Origin: a virus
DNA length: 64,000 bases
Direction: 5' to 3' (one strand)
IMG/VR virus record: IMGVR_UViG_3300008262_000003
Span: 1 to 64,000 of that record
In this document: positions 1-7,397 of the stretch, piece after piece
Layout: each line of letters starts with the position of its first letter
Numbering within the stretch: the first letter of the stretch is position 1
Program-made: the position numbers and the translations under genes
The notes under the pieces: generated by a model
The model's database searches: none
What the model was told of the DNA's origin: nothing
The model's input: the letters and a program-made list of their open reading frames with translations, nothing else

Positions 1-22
1 ACTACTTAAGTAAAATTTGACA

Positions 23-49
23 ATCCCCGATACTACTTCGGGGATTTTT
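23..49 (+). terminator. Rho-independent terminator
   Basis: An 8-bp stem (ATCCCCGA with its complement) is followed by a T run. It must end a gene lying left of the window. The same hairpin recurs at 537 and, slightly changed, at 1051, so terminator plus following gene was duplicated as a unit. Confidence 0.8.
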
Positions 50-67
50 GTTGTATATTTACACTAT

Positions 68-526
68 ATGAGAAAACTATTAACATTTGTACTACTACTA
101 ATCGGATTGGTGGGGTACACTCAGACAAATTCACACCAAAGAATTACCGGACGTATCTACACAAGAGGTCTAAACTTTGTTCCATCCAATAACGACATTC
201 AAATTTTACTTTATGAGGTTGATACTTTTGGTGTTGCAAGACAGACCATCCTATCTAACTATACGGTTGCACAACAAGGTAATCAGTATGTTATTGACTT
301 TATAAACCCTCCAACACAACAAGTGGTGGTATATGCCAAACTATTACCTGGAAGTCGTTTATATGGTAAATTTTTAAGCACATTCGGATTATCATCATTG
401 AGTGTGAGACATGCCGTGAAACTTACTATTCCTTTTACACCACTTGGAACCACTTGGTTGGGTCAATATGATATTTATATGGTACCTGATGTTACAGTTA
501 TAGATAATAGAAGAAGTATTGATTAA
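68..526 (+). CDS. Secreted protein, copy 1 of a tandem pair
   Basis: Unrecognised 152-residue protein. The N-terminus MRKLLTFVLLLIGLVGYTQT is a typical signal peptide, so export is likely. The mature part is rich in aromatic and beta-branched residues and looks like a small beta domain. The start at 68 is chosen over an in-frame ATG at 17 because the paralogue at 582 begins at the same residue and because TATTTAC (56-62) lies 5 nt upstream, the spacing seen at many starts here. An envelope role, for example superinfection exclusion, is possible but unproven. Confidence 0.75.
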   Translation: MRKLLTFVLLLIGLVGYTQTNSHQRITGRIYTRGLNFVPSNNDIQILLYEVDTFGVARQTILSNYTVAQQGNQYVIDFINPPTQQVVVYAKLLPGSRLYGKFLSTFGLSSLSVRHAVKLTIPFTPLGTTWLGQYDIYMVPDVTVIDNRRSID

Positions 527-536
527 AAATTAACAT

Positions 537-563
537 TTCCCCGATACTACTTCGGGGATTTTT
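537..563 (+). terminator. Rho-independent terminator
   Basis: TCCCCGA and TTCGGGGA form a stem followed by TTTTT. It is nearly identical to the hairpin at 23 and separates the two paralogous secreted-protein genes. Confidence 0.8.
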
Positions 564-581
564 GTTATATATTTACACTAT

Positions 582-1040
582 ATGAGAAAACTATTAACAT
601 TCGTACTTCTGCAGATTGGATTGGTGGGGTACACTCAGACAAATGGACATCAATATATGAAAGTCACTCTTAGTACAAGTGGCCTAAACATCTTTCCATC
701 ATTTCAGGATATTCAAATTGTACTTTATGAAGTTGATACATTTGGAGTGGCAACAGTTATCAATCCAAACAATTACACCTTGTCGGTACAAGCAAATCAG
801 TATGTTTTCAATTTTGTATTTAAACAATACAAACCGGTTGTTGTATATATAAAAGTTCTACCTAGTGGCCGACTACACAATAAATTTTTAAGCACGTTTG
901 GAACATCATCTGGAAGTATCAATCGAGCAACTAGAGTAAATGTTCCCAACATACTAGGTGGGAACAATACGATAACACACAATGTTTATATGATACCCAA
1001 AATCATTAGTTGGGAACCTTACTCCACCTATATTGATTAA
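582..1040 (+). CDS. Secreted protein, copy 2 of a tandem pair
   Basis: 152 residues, the same length as the protein at 68, with an almost identical signal peptide and a shared mature pattern (DIQI-LYEVDTFGVA, KFLSTFG, YMIP), but many substitutions elsewhere. It has its own TATTTAC box (570-576, 5 nt before ATG) and is flanked by terminators, so it is a separate transcription unit. Function is unknown. The pair looks like a duplication whose mature domains diverge faster than the secretion signal. Confidence 0.75.
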   Translation: MRKLLTFVLLQIGLVGYTQTNGHQYMKVTLSTSGLNIFPSFQDIQIVLYEVDTFGVATVINPNNYTLSVQANQYVFNFVFKQYKPVVVYIKVLPSGRLHNKFLSTFGTSSGSINRATRVNVPNILGGNNTITHNVYMIPKIISWEPYSTYID

Positions 1041-1050
1041 AATTAACATT

Positions 1051-1080
1051 TCCCCGATGACTTATTCGGGGATTTTTTTT
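1051..1080 (+). terminator. Rho-independent terminator
   Basis: TCCCCGA / TTCGGGGA stem, 7-nt loop, then eight T. Ends the 582 gene. Confidence 0.8.
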
Positions 1081-1094
1081 ATATTTATGGGTAT

Positions 1095-1718
1095 ATGTTA
1101 AACTCAAATATTCCATTTTTCAAATGCTTAGTTAAGCAGTCGTATTTTACAAAAGACGAAAAGGATTCCAATATTTTTCACGATTGTTACGCATTTGCCG
1201 TTCAATCCATAACAGGAAAAATATTAACCTTCCATATAATGACCGATTACGGAATGTTAAGATCAAGAGTTCCAATCTCTGAGATCTATATGAAAGAACC
1301 AAAACAAGATGTTCCATTCCACTTCAAACAACTATGGGATTGTTTTGATAACGATGTTACCGTGATTACTTACGAATACCTGAAAGAGAAACGATGTAAA
1401 GTTATTATGAAAGACAAAACATTTGCTTGGGCCACCTATATGTTTACCGTTGATTGGCAAAATAACCCATACAGTGATGAACCAAGTGATTATAAATGTG
1501 GTCACGTATTACAGAGTGACGATGGTTACCTAATGTGTATGCCAAATAATAGAATATTTTGGAAGGATTCAAATTGGGTTACAAAAGACTTTCCCGTTGA
1601 ACCAAAAAACATTAAAGTAGATACCGAGCTTTTATCGGTGGAGTCCGTCTCTAATAGATGGATAACCGAAGACACAAATTCATTCTATTACGATATAGAT
1701 GAATTAAAGAAAAATTAA
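1095..1718 (+). CDS. Conserved phage-type hypothetical protein
   Basis: 207 residues, no signal peptide or membrane segment, rich in aromatic residues and cysteine. It opens with FFKCLVKQSYF and carries an FHIMTDYGM-like segment near residue 48. It resembles uncharacterised proteins of other large phages, but I cannot assign a function. TATTTAT at 1082-1088 lies 6 nt before the ATG, and a terminator follows at 1724, so it is monocistronic. Confidence 0.7.
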   Translation: MLNSNIPFFKCLVKQSYFTKDEKDSNIFHDCYAFAVQSITGKILTFHIMTDYGMLRSRVPISEIYMKEPKQDVPFHFKQLWDCFDNDVTVITYEYLKEKRCKVIMKDKTFAWATYMFTVDWQNNPYSDEPSDYKCGHVLQSDDGYLMCMPNNRIFWKDSNWVTKDFPVEPKNIKVDTELLSVESVSNRWITEDTNSFYYDIDELKKN

Positions 1719-1723
1719 ATCTT

Positions 1724-1756
1724 AGGGGTGGTTGATAATTTAACCACCCTTTTTTA
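1724..1756 (+). terminator. Rho-independent terminator
   Basis: GGGTGGTT and AACCACCC form an 8-bp stem followed by TTTTTT. Ends the 1095 gene. Confidence 0.85.
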
Positions 1757-1766
1757 TTATTAAATT

Positions 1767-1928
1767 ATGGGACAGATTATAGATGAAAAAATTGTAAAAA
1801 CCTCTCAAAACGTAGATCCGATCTACGTTGTTGAATTGGTTAAAAATACCCCAAACGATATGGTTTTGGGTAAATTGATTAGGGAATATGTGTTAAACGC
1901 TGAAAACCAAGATATGTATGAAAATTAA
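1767..1928 (+). CDS. Small hypothetical protein (53 aa)
   Basis: A short frame starting MGQIIDEKIVK, acidic and soluble. The next gene starts inside its last codons (11-nt overlap), the coupling expected of two translated phage genes. No motif recognised. Confidence 0.55.
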   Translation: MGQIIDEKIVKTSQNVDPIYVVELVKNTPNDMVLGKLIREYVLNAENQDMYEN

Positions 1929-2109
1929 GTTAAAATTTGAGAATATGTGGTTGTGGGACACAACAACAATTCGTTTGATTCCTGAATTAACATTATCACA
2001 CCTTTATCAAAGAAATTATTTAACTAAAAAACGTGAAGATATTGAAAATCCTGAATTCCATATTAATTGGTTAGGGTTTCAATTCGGTATTCAGGTGATC
2101 TTAAAATAA
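1918..2109 (+). CDS. Small hypothetical protein (63 aa)
   Basis: Begins MKIKLKFENMWLWDTTTIRL and ends one base before the convergent peptidase gene. The W/F-rich pattern with a NWLGFQFG segment resembles short uncharacterised phage proteins. Translation is probably coupled to the 53-residue gene it overlaps. Confidence 0.6.
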   Translation: MKIKLKFENMWLWDTTTIRLIPELTLSHLYQRNYLTKKREDIENPEFHINWLGFQFGIQVILK

Positions 2110-2502
2110 TTATTCAAAAATTTGGGGATTTTTCTTCCCATACTTTCTCATGATTTCACCTGCGATTGCATTAGCATCGTTTTCATGTTTTGATCCTGCA
2201 GAACTCTTCCCTTTTTGGTGAAGAGTTTTTTGTTTGTAATGCACTAATTCGTGGGCGATAGTCCTCATAATATCACCCTCGTTTCGTTTGTGGGTTGATA
2301 TCACTATTTGATCATTCTTATCATCAAAATATCCAAAAGATTTATGTTTCTTTGAAAATTCAGAACCTTTCTTAAACTCAATATCAGGAACATCTTTAAG
2401 TTTCAAAAAATCCTTACAATAATCAATAAAATGGTCAAGATCACTCTTTTTTGATTCAACCATCAACGACTTTATTCTTGAAATCTCTTCACGTAAATCC
2501 AT
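2110..2502 (-). CDS. Tagged zinc metallopeptidase
   Basis: 130 residues. Residues 1-16 (MDLREEISRIKSLMVE, then S) match the tag form used by many genes here: amphipathic helix ending in hydrophobic-x-E. The rest is a small peptidase domain with HELVH at 84-88 and a downstream ENDANA helix whose Glu (107) can be the third zinc ligand. Predicted role is a head-packaged peptidase freed by removal of the tag. A box (ATAAATA on the plus strand, 2508-2514) lies 5 nt before the ATG. The substrate is unknown. Confidence 0.75.
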   Translation of the reverse strand: MDLREEISRIKSLMVESKKSDLDHFIDYCKDFLKLKDVPDIEFKKGSEFSKKHKSFGYFDDKNDQIVISTHKRNEGDIMRTIAHELVHYKQKTLHQKGKSSAGSKHENDANAIAGEIMRKYGKKNPQIFE

Positions 2503-2514
2503 ATATGATAAATA

Positions 2515-2721
2515 TCATAATTTTTTATTCCTTGTTGTTTTTTTCGGAATAAAGTCACTCATCACTCTTTTCTCAACGGGATATTTTCCCGGTTTCCATT
2601 TAATCTCGGATGATACGGGTCCATTTTTACTTATTTTGGTGTTGTAAGTGAAAGTTTGGATACACTCATCATCCTCATAAGTCACTTCAAATTTAGTGTC
2701 GTCAATCTTTTTAGTACTCAT
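2515..2721 (-). CDS. Small basic hypothetical protein (68 aa)
   Basis: Starts MSTKKIDDTKFEVTYEDDE and ends with a lysine/arginine-rich tail (KKTTRNKK). No recognised fold. It has a good host-type promoter at 2726-2757 with the -7 box 4 nt from the ATG, so it is probably expressed earlier than the tagged gene downstream. Confidence 0.6.
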   Translation of the reverse strand: MSTKKIDDTKFEVTYEDDECIQTFTYNTKISKNGPVSSEIKWKPGKYPVEKRVMSDFIPKKTTRNKKL

Positions 2722-2725
2722 AATG

Positions 2726-2757
2726 CAAATTTAATAAATTTTGAGGATATTTACAAA
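2726..2757 (-). promoter_or_regulatory. Host-type promoter
   Basis: On the minus strand TTTG-N20-TAAATTTG, matching the Bacteroidetes -33/-7 consensus. The -7 box ends 4 nt before the ATG at 2721, predicting a leaderless or nearly leaderless mRNA. It overlaps the TATTTAC box of the divergent gene at 2759. Confidence 0.7.
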
Positions 2758-2758
2758 T

Positions 2759-3025
2759 ATGAAGGGAAAATTGTGTTCATCTATTTGTGAAATGTTAAAA
2801 AGTAAATATCACAACTTTTTGGAGAATATAAACATATCTCTATCAATAGATGAGAAACGAAAAAAGGTATATTTTGAACCTACTTTGTATTTATCCGAAG
2901 CACCGACCCAACAAGAACTTTCAGAATTAAAAATGGATGTGTATGAGAATGTTATGAAAGAAACAAAATCAACACCCATAGCAAGAAACGGTTGGAAATT
3001 AGAAAATTCTTCTTTACAAAAATAA
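2759..3025 (+). CDS. Hypothetical protein (88 aa)
   Basis: Begins MKGKLCSSICEMLKSKYHNF. Start 2759 is preferred over an upstream in-frame ATG because TATTTAC (2748-2754) lies 4 nt before it. Predicted alpha/beta, soluble, no recognised motif. Confidence 0.6.
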   Translation: MKGKLCSSICEMLKSKYHNFLENINISLSIDEKRKKVYFEPTLYLSEAPTQQELSELKMDVYENVMKETKSTPIARNGWKLENSSLQK

Positions 3026-3036
3026 AATTATCATCA

Positions 3037-3116
3037 TATTTATTTACAGACCTTGTGGTTTAATATCGTGAGTTAGAAATAACTTTTGAGTTGACCTGAA
3101 AATCAACGAAACGATC
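3037..3116 (+). promoter_or_regulatory. TATTTAT box and structured 5' leader
   Basis: TATTTAT at 3037-3043 predicts transcription from about 3048. The leader then contains GACCTTGTGGTT (3049-3060), which pairs perfectly with AACCACAAGGTC at 3921-3932 beyond the stop codon. A closed three-way junction follows: ATCGT (3065-3069) pairs with ACGAT (3111-3115) and encloses an AGTTA-gaaa-TAACT hairpin (3071-3084) and a GTTGA/TCAAC hairpin (3090-3107). It could control stability or translation of the zinc-ribbon gene. Confidence 0.6.
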
Positions 3117-3149
3117 TTAAAATAAACACATAAAATAAAATAAGGTAAA

Positions 3150-3914
3150 ATGTATTATCAAACAACAACACACCCTCATCCCGAGGCGCACATTACCGTA
3201 AATAAGAAAAGAATTAGACAATACGGTAAAAATGTCTATATGGACAACAAACAAGAGTTCGAGATCGAACTTTATAATCCAACCCAAAATAAAGTATTAG
3301 CGGTTATCACCCTGAATGGAACAAAAATGACAGGTGGTGGCGTCGTAATTAAGCCAGGACAGAGAATCTTCTTGGAACGATACTTGGATTCAAACAATAA
3401 ATTTTTATTTGATACCTATGAGGTTGAAAGTACTAACGAGATCTTGGATGCCATATCAAATAATGGTGACATCCAAATAAATTTCTACAATGAGGAACAA
3501 ACACCTCATAAGTTACTAACGTATAATAACAATACTTGGTTAACAACGAACGCAACTCTTACTCTAAATAATCCAGGAACATTGTCAGAACCTATTATGT
3601 ATAATACAAATTCAGTAGGTTTCGGTTTAATTAGCGGTTCATTAAACTACTATAACACACCAAGGTCAAGGTCAAACAAAACCCTTTCCCTTGAGACGGG
3701 TAGAGTAGAAAAAGGTGCTGAAAGTAATCAAACATTTGTATCTTCAAAAGATAGATTTGAATACAATTCATTTTCTGAATGGACTTGGAAGATCTTACCA
3801 TCATCGGTTAAACCATACGATTCAAAAGACTTAAAAAAGTTTTGTACTAACTGCGGAAGTAAAATAAAAAAGGATAGTTATAAATTCTGTCCGAACTGCG
3901 GAACAAAAATTTAA
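3150..3914 (+). CDS. Beta-rich protein with C-terminal zinc ribbon
   Basis: 254 residues. The N-terminal 100 residues hold a beta-rich domain (patterns YGKNVYM, EFEIELYNPTQ, KPGQRIFLERYLD) that I recognise from uncharacterised proteins of large phages and giant viruses. A low-complexity Asn/Thr/Ser linker follows. The last 30 residues form a zinc ribbon with two CxxCG knuckles (CTNCGSK, CPNCGTK). It is one transcription unit with a structured leader, a 12-bp inverted repeat at the mRNA ends and its own terminator, which suggests strong late expression. A virion surface role is possible but unproven. Confidence 0.7.
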   Translation: MYYQTTTHPHPEAHITVNKKRIRQYGKNVYMDNKQEFEIELYNPTQNKVLAVITLNGTKMTGGGVVIKPGQRIFLERYLDSNNKFLFDTYEVESTNEILDAISNNGDIQINFYNEEQTPHKLLTYNNNTWLTTNATLTLNNPGTLSEPIMYNTNSVGFGLISGSLNYYNTPRSRSNKTLSLETGRVEKGAESNQTFVSSKDRFEYNSFSEWTWKILPSSVKPYDSKDLKKFCTNCGSKIKKDSYKFCPNCGTKI

Positions 3915-3920
3915 TTAAAC

Positions 3921-3932
3921 AACCACAAGGTC
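3921..3932 (+). repeat. 3' arm of 12-bp inverted repeat
   Basis: AACCACAAGGTC is the exact reverse complement of 3049-3060, at the predicted 5' end of the same mRNA. It lies 8 nt before the terminator stem, so the two transcript ends can pair. Confidence 0.75.
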
Positions 3933-3939
3933 AAAAAGA

Positions 3940-3965
3940 AAACCCACCAATCGGTGGGTTTTTTA
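3940..3965. terminator. Bidirectional terminator
   Basis: AACCCACC-aatc-GGTGGGTT with T runs on both strands, between convergent genes at 3150 and 3967. Confidence 0.85.
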
Positions 3966-3966
3966 T

Positions 3967-4329
3967 TTAGTCACTTACTAATACAGACCAAGACAATATC
4001 ACATCGTCTTCTTTATAATTTGTTCCTGAATATACATATGTTGATCTAACAATATCCAAATATTTTCTAATAAATTTGATTCTATCAGTTATTCTTTCAA
4101 AATTTAAACAATTAACAAATTCTTCAGCAGTTAATATTTCATTATATTCTGGTTTTTCACATTTCCACGTTTTTTCATTAAAGAAACCTCGTTTTACTCT
4201 AAATCTAACAAATAATGAATTGTCCCTATATTGAGAGAATTTAACATCATCTATTGACCAATTGGTATCAAGATGATTAACTAAACGATCGGACATCATT
4301 TTAATCATTCTCTTTTGGATAAATTCCAT
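3967..4329 (-). CDS. Hypothetical protein (120 aa)
   Basis: Starts MEFIQKRMIKMMSDRLVNHL. The N-terminal helix resembles a degenerate tag but lacks the hydrophobic-x-E end. Alpha/beta, soluble, no recognised motif. Its leader carries a TATTTAT box (plus 4366-4372) followed at once by a near-perfect hairpin at 4347-4366. Confidence 0.6.
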   Translation of the reverse strand: MEFIQKRMIKMMSDRLVNHLDTNWSIDDVKFSQYRDNSLFVRFRVKRGFFNEKTWKCEKPEYNEILTAEEFVNCLNFERITDRIKFIRKYLDIVRSTYVYSGTNYKEDDVILSWSVLVSD

Positions 4330-4346
4330 ATTAGGTTGTTAGTAAT

Positions 4347-4366
4347 TTAGGTGTAATACACCCTAA
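4347..4366 (-). promoter_or_regulatory. Hairpin at predicted mRNA 5' end
   Basis: TTAGGGTGTATTACACCTAA (minus strand) folds on itself directly after the TATTTAT box. It may protect the 5' end or be an operator; the palindrome permits either. Confidence 0.4.
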
Positions 4367-4380
4367 TAAATATACATAAA

Positions 4381-5217
4381 TTATTTAATAATCACATTGG
4401 TCATTAAATTATAACCAACAGTATAAGATGCCGACATTAAAAGACTTCTTTTGATGATCTGTGACCAAGAAGTTGTTTCATAAAGACTTATTGGGAAAGC
4501 CAAAGATATTGACGTAATATAACTAGTTTTGGTCATATGCCATAGATCAGACTTAAACCAAAGATTACCAATTCTCATTTCACGATCCCAACTACTCGGA
4601 AGACCACCCCAACCCATATGATTCCAAAACGCAGGATCCATATTAGGAAAGGTGTTTCTAAATTGTGCCGGATGATTGATAATCTCACTATTCATACCAT
4701 AAGACAACCCAGCCAACATCGCAAACCCACAACCGACAGTAATTCTTGTCTTGGTGTATTGTGAAAAGTTAGTGGCGAATATCTTAACTCCGTTTTCAGT
4801 TTCTTTCATATTCACCTTAAAGTCCTTATCAAATGGTAAGAATTTTGCTTGTTCTTTAATGGTATCGTATGTAACATATAAACCTAATTTCGCAGCTTCT
4901 TCAACTTTTTGTTTATAAGATAATAATTCTTTTCTCAGAGAATCCGTTATAAATAAAACAGAGTCAGTATAAACATACTTTGTTATCACACTATCTTTAT
5001 ACTTAACTAAAGTATCCGTGACGGTTTTGAAAGAATCTAACGCAATTACTTGGCTTTTGAAGGTACTATCTATTTTTTTGGATTGATCCAAGGTAATAAT
5101 AACCACACTATCACCTCGATAATACTTTATCTGAGGATATTTTTGTTTACCCGGACCTTGACCAAATGCCATAATAGACATCAATGTAAGGAAAATCAAT
5201 AAATATAACTTTTTCAT
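4381..5217 (-). CDS. Exported protein with coiled-coil centre
   Basis: 278 residues. Signal peptide at 1-20 (MKKLYLLIFLTLMSIMAFGQ). Residues 50-115 are rich in Asp/Ser/Thr/Val with heptad character. The C-terminal 110 residues contain Gly/Trp-rich motifs and hydrophobic stretches that resemble outer-membrane-associated proteins. It ends a four-gene minus-strand run of small membrane proteins (5220-6111), so it may act in lysis at the outer membrane. No family assigned. Confidence 0.65.
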   Translation of the reverse strand: MKKLYLLIFLTLMSIMAFGQGPGKQKYPQIKYYRGDSVVIITLDQSKKIDSTFKSQVIALDSFKTVTDTLVKYKDSVITKYVYTDSVLFITDSLRKELLSYKQKVEEAAKLGLYVTYDTIKEQAKFLPFDKDFKVNMKETENGVKIFATNFSQYTKTRITVGCGFAMLAGLSYGMNSEIINHPAQFRNTFPNMDPAFWNHMGWGGLPSSWDREMRIGNLWFKSDLWHMTKTSYITSISLAFPISLYETTSWSQIIKRSLLMSASYTVGYNLMTNVIIK

Positions 5218-5219
5218 GG

Positions 5220-5612
5220 TTAGTTCTTCAATGGACCCAAAGGAATTTTCTTACCTTCAGTGTCTAATTCTCTCAAATCATCTTTTAAGGACTTGATTTC
5301 ATCCTTTAAATCATCTATTTGAGTTTTATACTTTTTTTCTGTAGTAGTGATTGCCGAGTTAATTGCTGAACTCATAGCATCTTTTGTACTATCAGATAGT
5401 CCTTGTGATAGTGCCGAATTTTCAGTTTTAAGATCAGAATTTTCTTCTTTCAGTTGTTCGTTTTCATTTCTTAAACCCGTATTTTCTTTGTAGAGTTCTA
5501 AGTTTTCTTTAACTACTGTGACGTGTTTATCACCCGCAAACCCAACTTGGAAAACAACAAATCCTACACTACCAACAACGATACTGATGGTAATAATTCC
5601 TTTTGTAAACAT
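5220..5612 (-). CDS. Membrane-anchored coiled-coil protein
   Basis: 130 residues: one N-terminal transmembrane segment (about 5-25), then a long coiled coil (40-120) rich in E, K, L and S. This is the layout of an inner-membrane spanin or similar envelope-spanning lysis factor. It is 2 nt from the exported protein downstream, as expected for an inner/outer pair. The role is inferred from topology and context. Confidence 0.6.
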   Translation of the reverse strand: MFTKGIITISIVVGSVGFVVFQVGFAGDKHVTVVKENLELYKENTGLRNENEQLKEENSDLKTENSALSQGLSDSTKDAMSSAINSAITTTEKKYKTQIDDLKDEIKSLKDDLRELDTEGKKIPLGPLKN

Positions 5613-5616
5613 ATTC

Positions 5617-5898
5617 TTATTTCTTTGTGTTTTTAATCACAAGAAGATCCCTCAGTTCCAAATATGACTTTCTGTTCGTTTCAGCAAGATCTTTTAACTG
5701 ATTGATATCATCTTCAACATAAGAATTAAGACGATTCTCAAGGTCGTTTAATTTAGTGTTAAGTTTTTCTTCTGTCTCAAGTTGTCTCTGTAATAACTTC
5801 CAACAAACCCAACCCAAACCTAAAGTGGCAATACCGAGAACACCATACTGTATCAGAGAATCAAAGATTCCTGCTGACGGTACTGTTTGAAGTATCAT
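5617..5898 (-). CDS. Small membrane protein, holin-like
   Basis: 93 residues. One transmembrane segment (YGVLGIATLGLGWVCWKLL, about 18-37), then a charged coiled coil. The layout is that of BhlA/UviB-type phage holins. A similar protein is encoded immediately upstream, with spacing of a few bases. Confidence 0.55.
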   Translation of the reverse strand: MILQTVPSAGIFDSLIQYGVLGIATLGLGWVCWKLLQRQLETEEKLNTKLNDLENRLNSYVEDDINQLKDLAETNRKSYLELRDLLVIKNTKK

Positions 5899-5901
5899 AT
5901 C

Positions 5902-6111
5902 TTATTTCTTTTTATAAAGGTCTTGTTGACATTTATCTAACTTGTCTCTTAAATCGTCAGCTTCTTTGATCTTCTTGTCTATAAATTTCCAAGCAACAAA
6001 TCCAAGTGCTAATACGATTAGTCCCAATGCACCATAATCGGTTAACATTGTAAATACACCAAAATCTTGACCTGTTTTGGTAACTGCTGCGGTTGTGTCT
6101 AGTAATACCAT
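5902..6111 (-). CDS. Small membrane protein, holin-like
   Basis: 69 residues with one transmembrane segment (about 25-45, DYGALGLIVLALGFVAWKFI) and a lysine-rich tail. The membrane segment shares YG-LG--LGLG/ALGF-W-K with the 5617 protein, so the two are probably old paralogues. First gene of the 6111-4381 membrane-protein run. Confidence 0.55.
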   Translation of the reverse strand: MVLLDTTAAVTKTGQDFGVFTMLTDYGALGLIVLALGFVAWKFIDKKIKEADDLRDKLDKCQQDLYKKK

Positions 6112-6246
6112 AATTTATCCTGTTTTACTATAAATATCACGTAAGATTTATTTAGTTCTTTAATTTTTTTAACATTTTAATCTTTGACAAAATATTTATA
6201 ATTATTATTATTACAATACGAAAAAATACTTAAACAATTATATTCT

Positions 6247-6429
6247 ATGAAAAATTTAATTTTCTCTTTTGGTCTAATCGCCGCTTTATTATCTTGCGGT
6301 AGTAAAAACGAACCTGTATCAGGTGATGAAACTATGGTAGATACAACAGTTTGCGATTCAACAATGTGTGATTCTATGGCTTGTGATACAATCCCTTGTG
6401 ATTCCTCAGTTGTTGATACAACAAAATAA
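6247..6429 (+). CDS. Small cysteine-rich lipoprotein
   Basis: 60 residues. Lipoprotein signal with lipobox LLSC (acylated Cys17). The mature part is a short run of repeated D(S/T)-x-x-CDS units with four evenly spaced cysteines, very acidic. It should sit lipid-anchored in the cell envelope. Candidate roles are metal binding, disulfide cross-linking or superinfection exclusion. A terminator follows at 6446. Confidence 0.65.
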   Translation: MKNLIFSFGLIAALLSCGSKNEPVSGDETMVDTTVCDSTMCDSMACDTIPCDSSVVDTTK

Positions 6430-6445
6430 AAGACCAAACAAAATT

Positions 6446-6468
6446 GGGTCACGTAAGTGACCCTTTTT
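6446..6468 (+). terminator. Rho-independent terminator
   Basis: GGGTCAC-gtaa-GTGACCC then TTTTT; ends the lipoprotein gene. Confidence 0.85.
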
Positions 6469-6471
6469 ACT

Positions 6472-6747
6472 ATGAAACACCAGAAGCTATTAGAAAAATT
6501 AATTAATGAACTTTGTAGACCTGATAGAATATTATTATTTGGTGAAAATTCAAAAATCAAATTAACATCTATAACGTTCTCAACCCAAAAAAAATGTTAT
6601 ATAGTTGATTTAAAACTAACGGTTGACGAACCAGAACTCTGTGAAGAAAGTTACCCCGATGGTTTATACCATCTAGTTAAAACATCATTCGAATGGATAG
6701 GTGAATATGAAAAAGTTATTATTGTAAGTTCATTAGAGGTTATCTAA
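6472..6747 (+). CDS. Hypothetical protein (91 aa)
   Basis: Starts MKHQKLLEKLINELCRPDRI just after the terminator T run. The earlier in-frame ATG would place the start inside the hairpin. Small alpha/beta protein, no motif recognised. Its 3' end overlaps the convergent gene by 4 nt. Confidence 0.5.
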   Translation: MKHQKLLEKLINELCRPDRILLFGENSKIKLTSITFSTQKKCYIVDLKLTVDEPELCEESYPDGLYHLVKTSFEWIGEYEKVIIVSSLEVI

Positions 6748-7397
6748 TCATAGAAAAATATCTCTTCTACGATCATATCAGTACTATCTATAACATTCCA
6801 AACACCATACAATTCTTTGATTGTACGAACAATATCTCTATCATCATACAATATAGCCTGATTAAAATCCTCTAAATCAGGTTCATAATCTCTTCCCCAA
6901 TCTCCAATTTGAATATTATCTACATCCATTTTAATACCTAATTCAGTGGCATACTCCAAATCTTCAATCGTGAATCCATTTACTTTTTTAACATCAAAGG
7001 ATCCCGATGGTGCATACATAGAATTAACGGTAATTTTTTTAATCTTAGTTAATTCCTGGTATAGTTTTTCAGAAAATGATTGACTAAATAATGTGTATCC
7101 TTCAGACTCTTCATATTCTTCAACTCTTTCATATGTAACATCATTAAATCTTGAAAACAATCTCCAATTATGAACTCCTAATAATTCACCAAAAATTTTA
7201 TCAACCTCATGGTATAATTTATAGTTACCACAGGTGTTAACACCCCAAACGTCGGTTTTAGGTACAATATCATAAAATATGAGATAATCTGTACCATCAA
7301 AATCTAAATTACTATAAACAAAATCAACAGTTTTATATTCCTGTTTTGGTATATAGATTTCTAAAAATTTACTTAAAATACCAATTTTATTTTTCAT
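6744..7397 (-). CDS. Hypothetical protein (217 aa)
   Basis: Acidic soluble protein starting MKNKIGILSKFLEIYIPKQE. Its start overlaps the stop of the 215-residue gene upstream (ATGA). No known motif. It is the last gene of a chain 8682-6744 headed by tagged proteins, so virion association is plausible. Confidence 0.6.
   Translation of the reverse strand: MKNKIGILSKFLEIYIPKQEYKTVDFVYSNLDFDGTDYLIFYDIVPKTDVWGVNTCGNYKLYHEVDKIFGELLGVHNWRLFSRFNDVTYERVEEYEESEGYTLFSQSFSEKLYQELTKIKKITVNSMYAPSGSFDVKKVNGFTIEDLEYATELGIKMDVDNIQIGDWGRDYEPDLEDFNQAILYDDRDIVRTIKELYGVWNVIDSTDMIVEEIFFYD

Noticed and set aside
6177-6560. 127-residue minus-strand frame
   Set aside because: It is antisense to the Cys-rich lipoprotein, which has a signal peptide, a lipobox and its own terminator.
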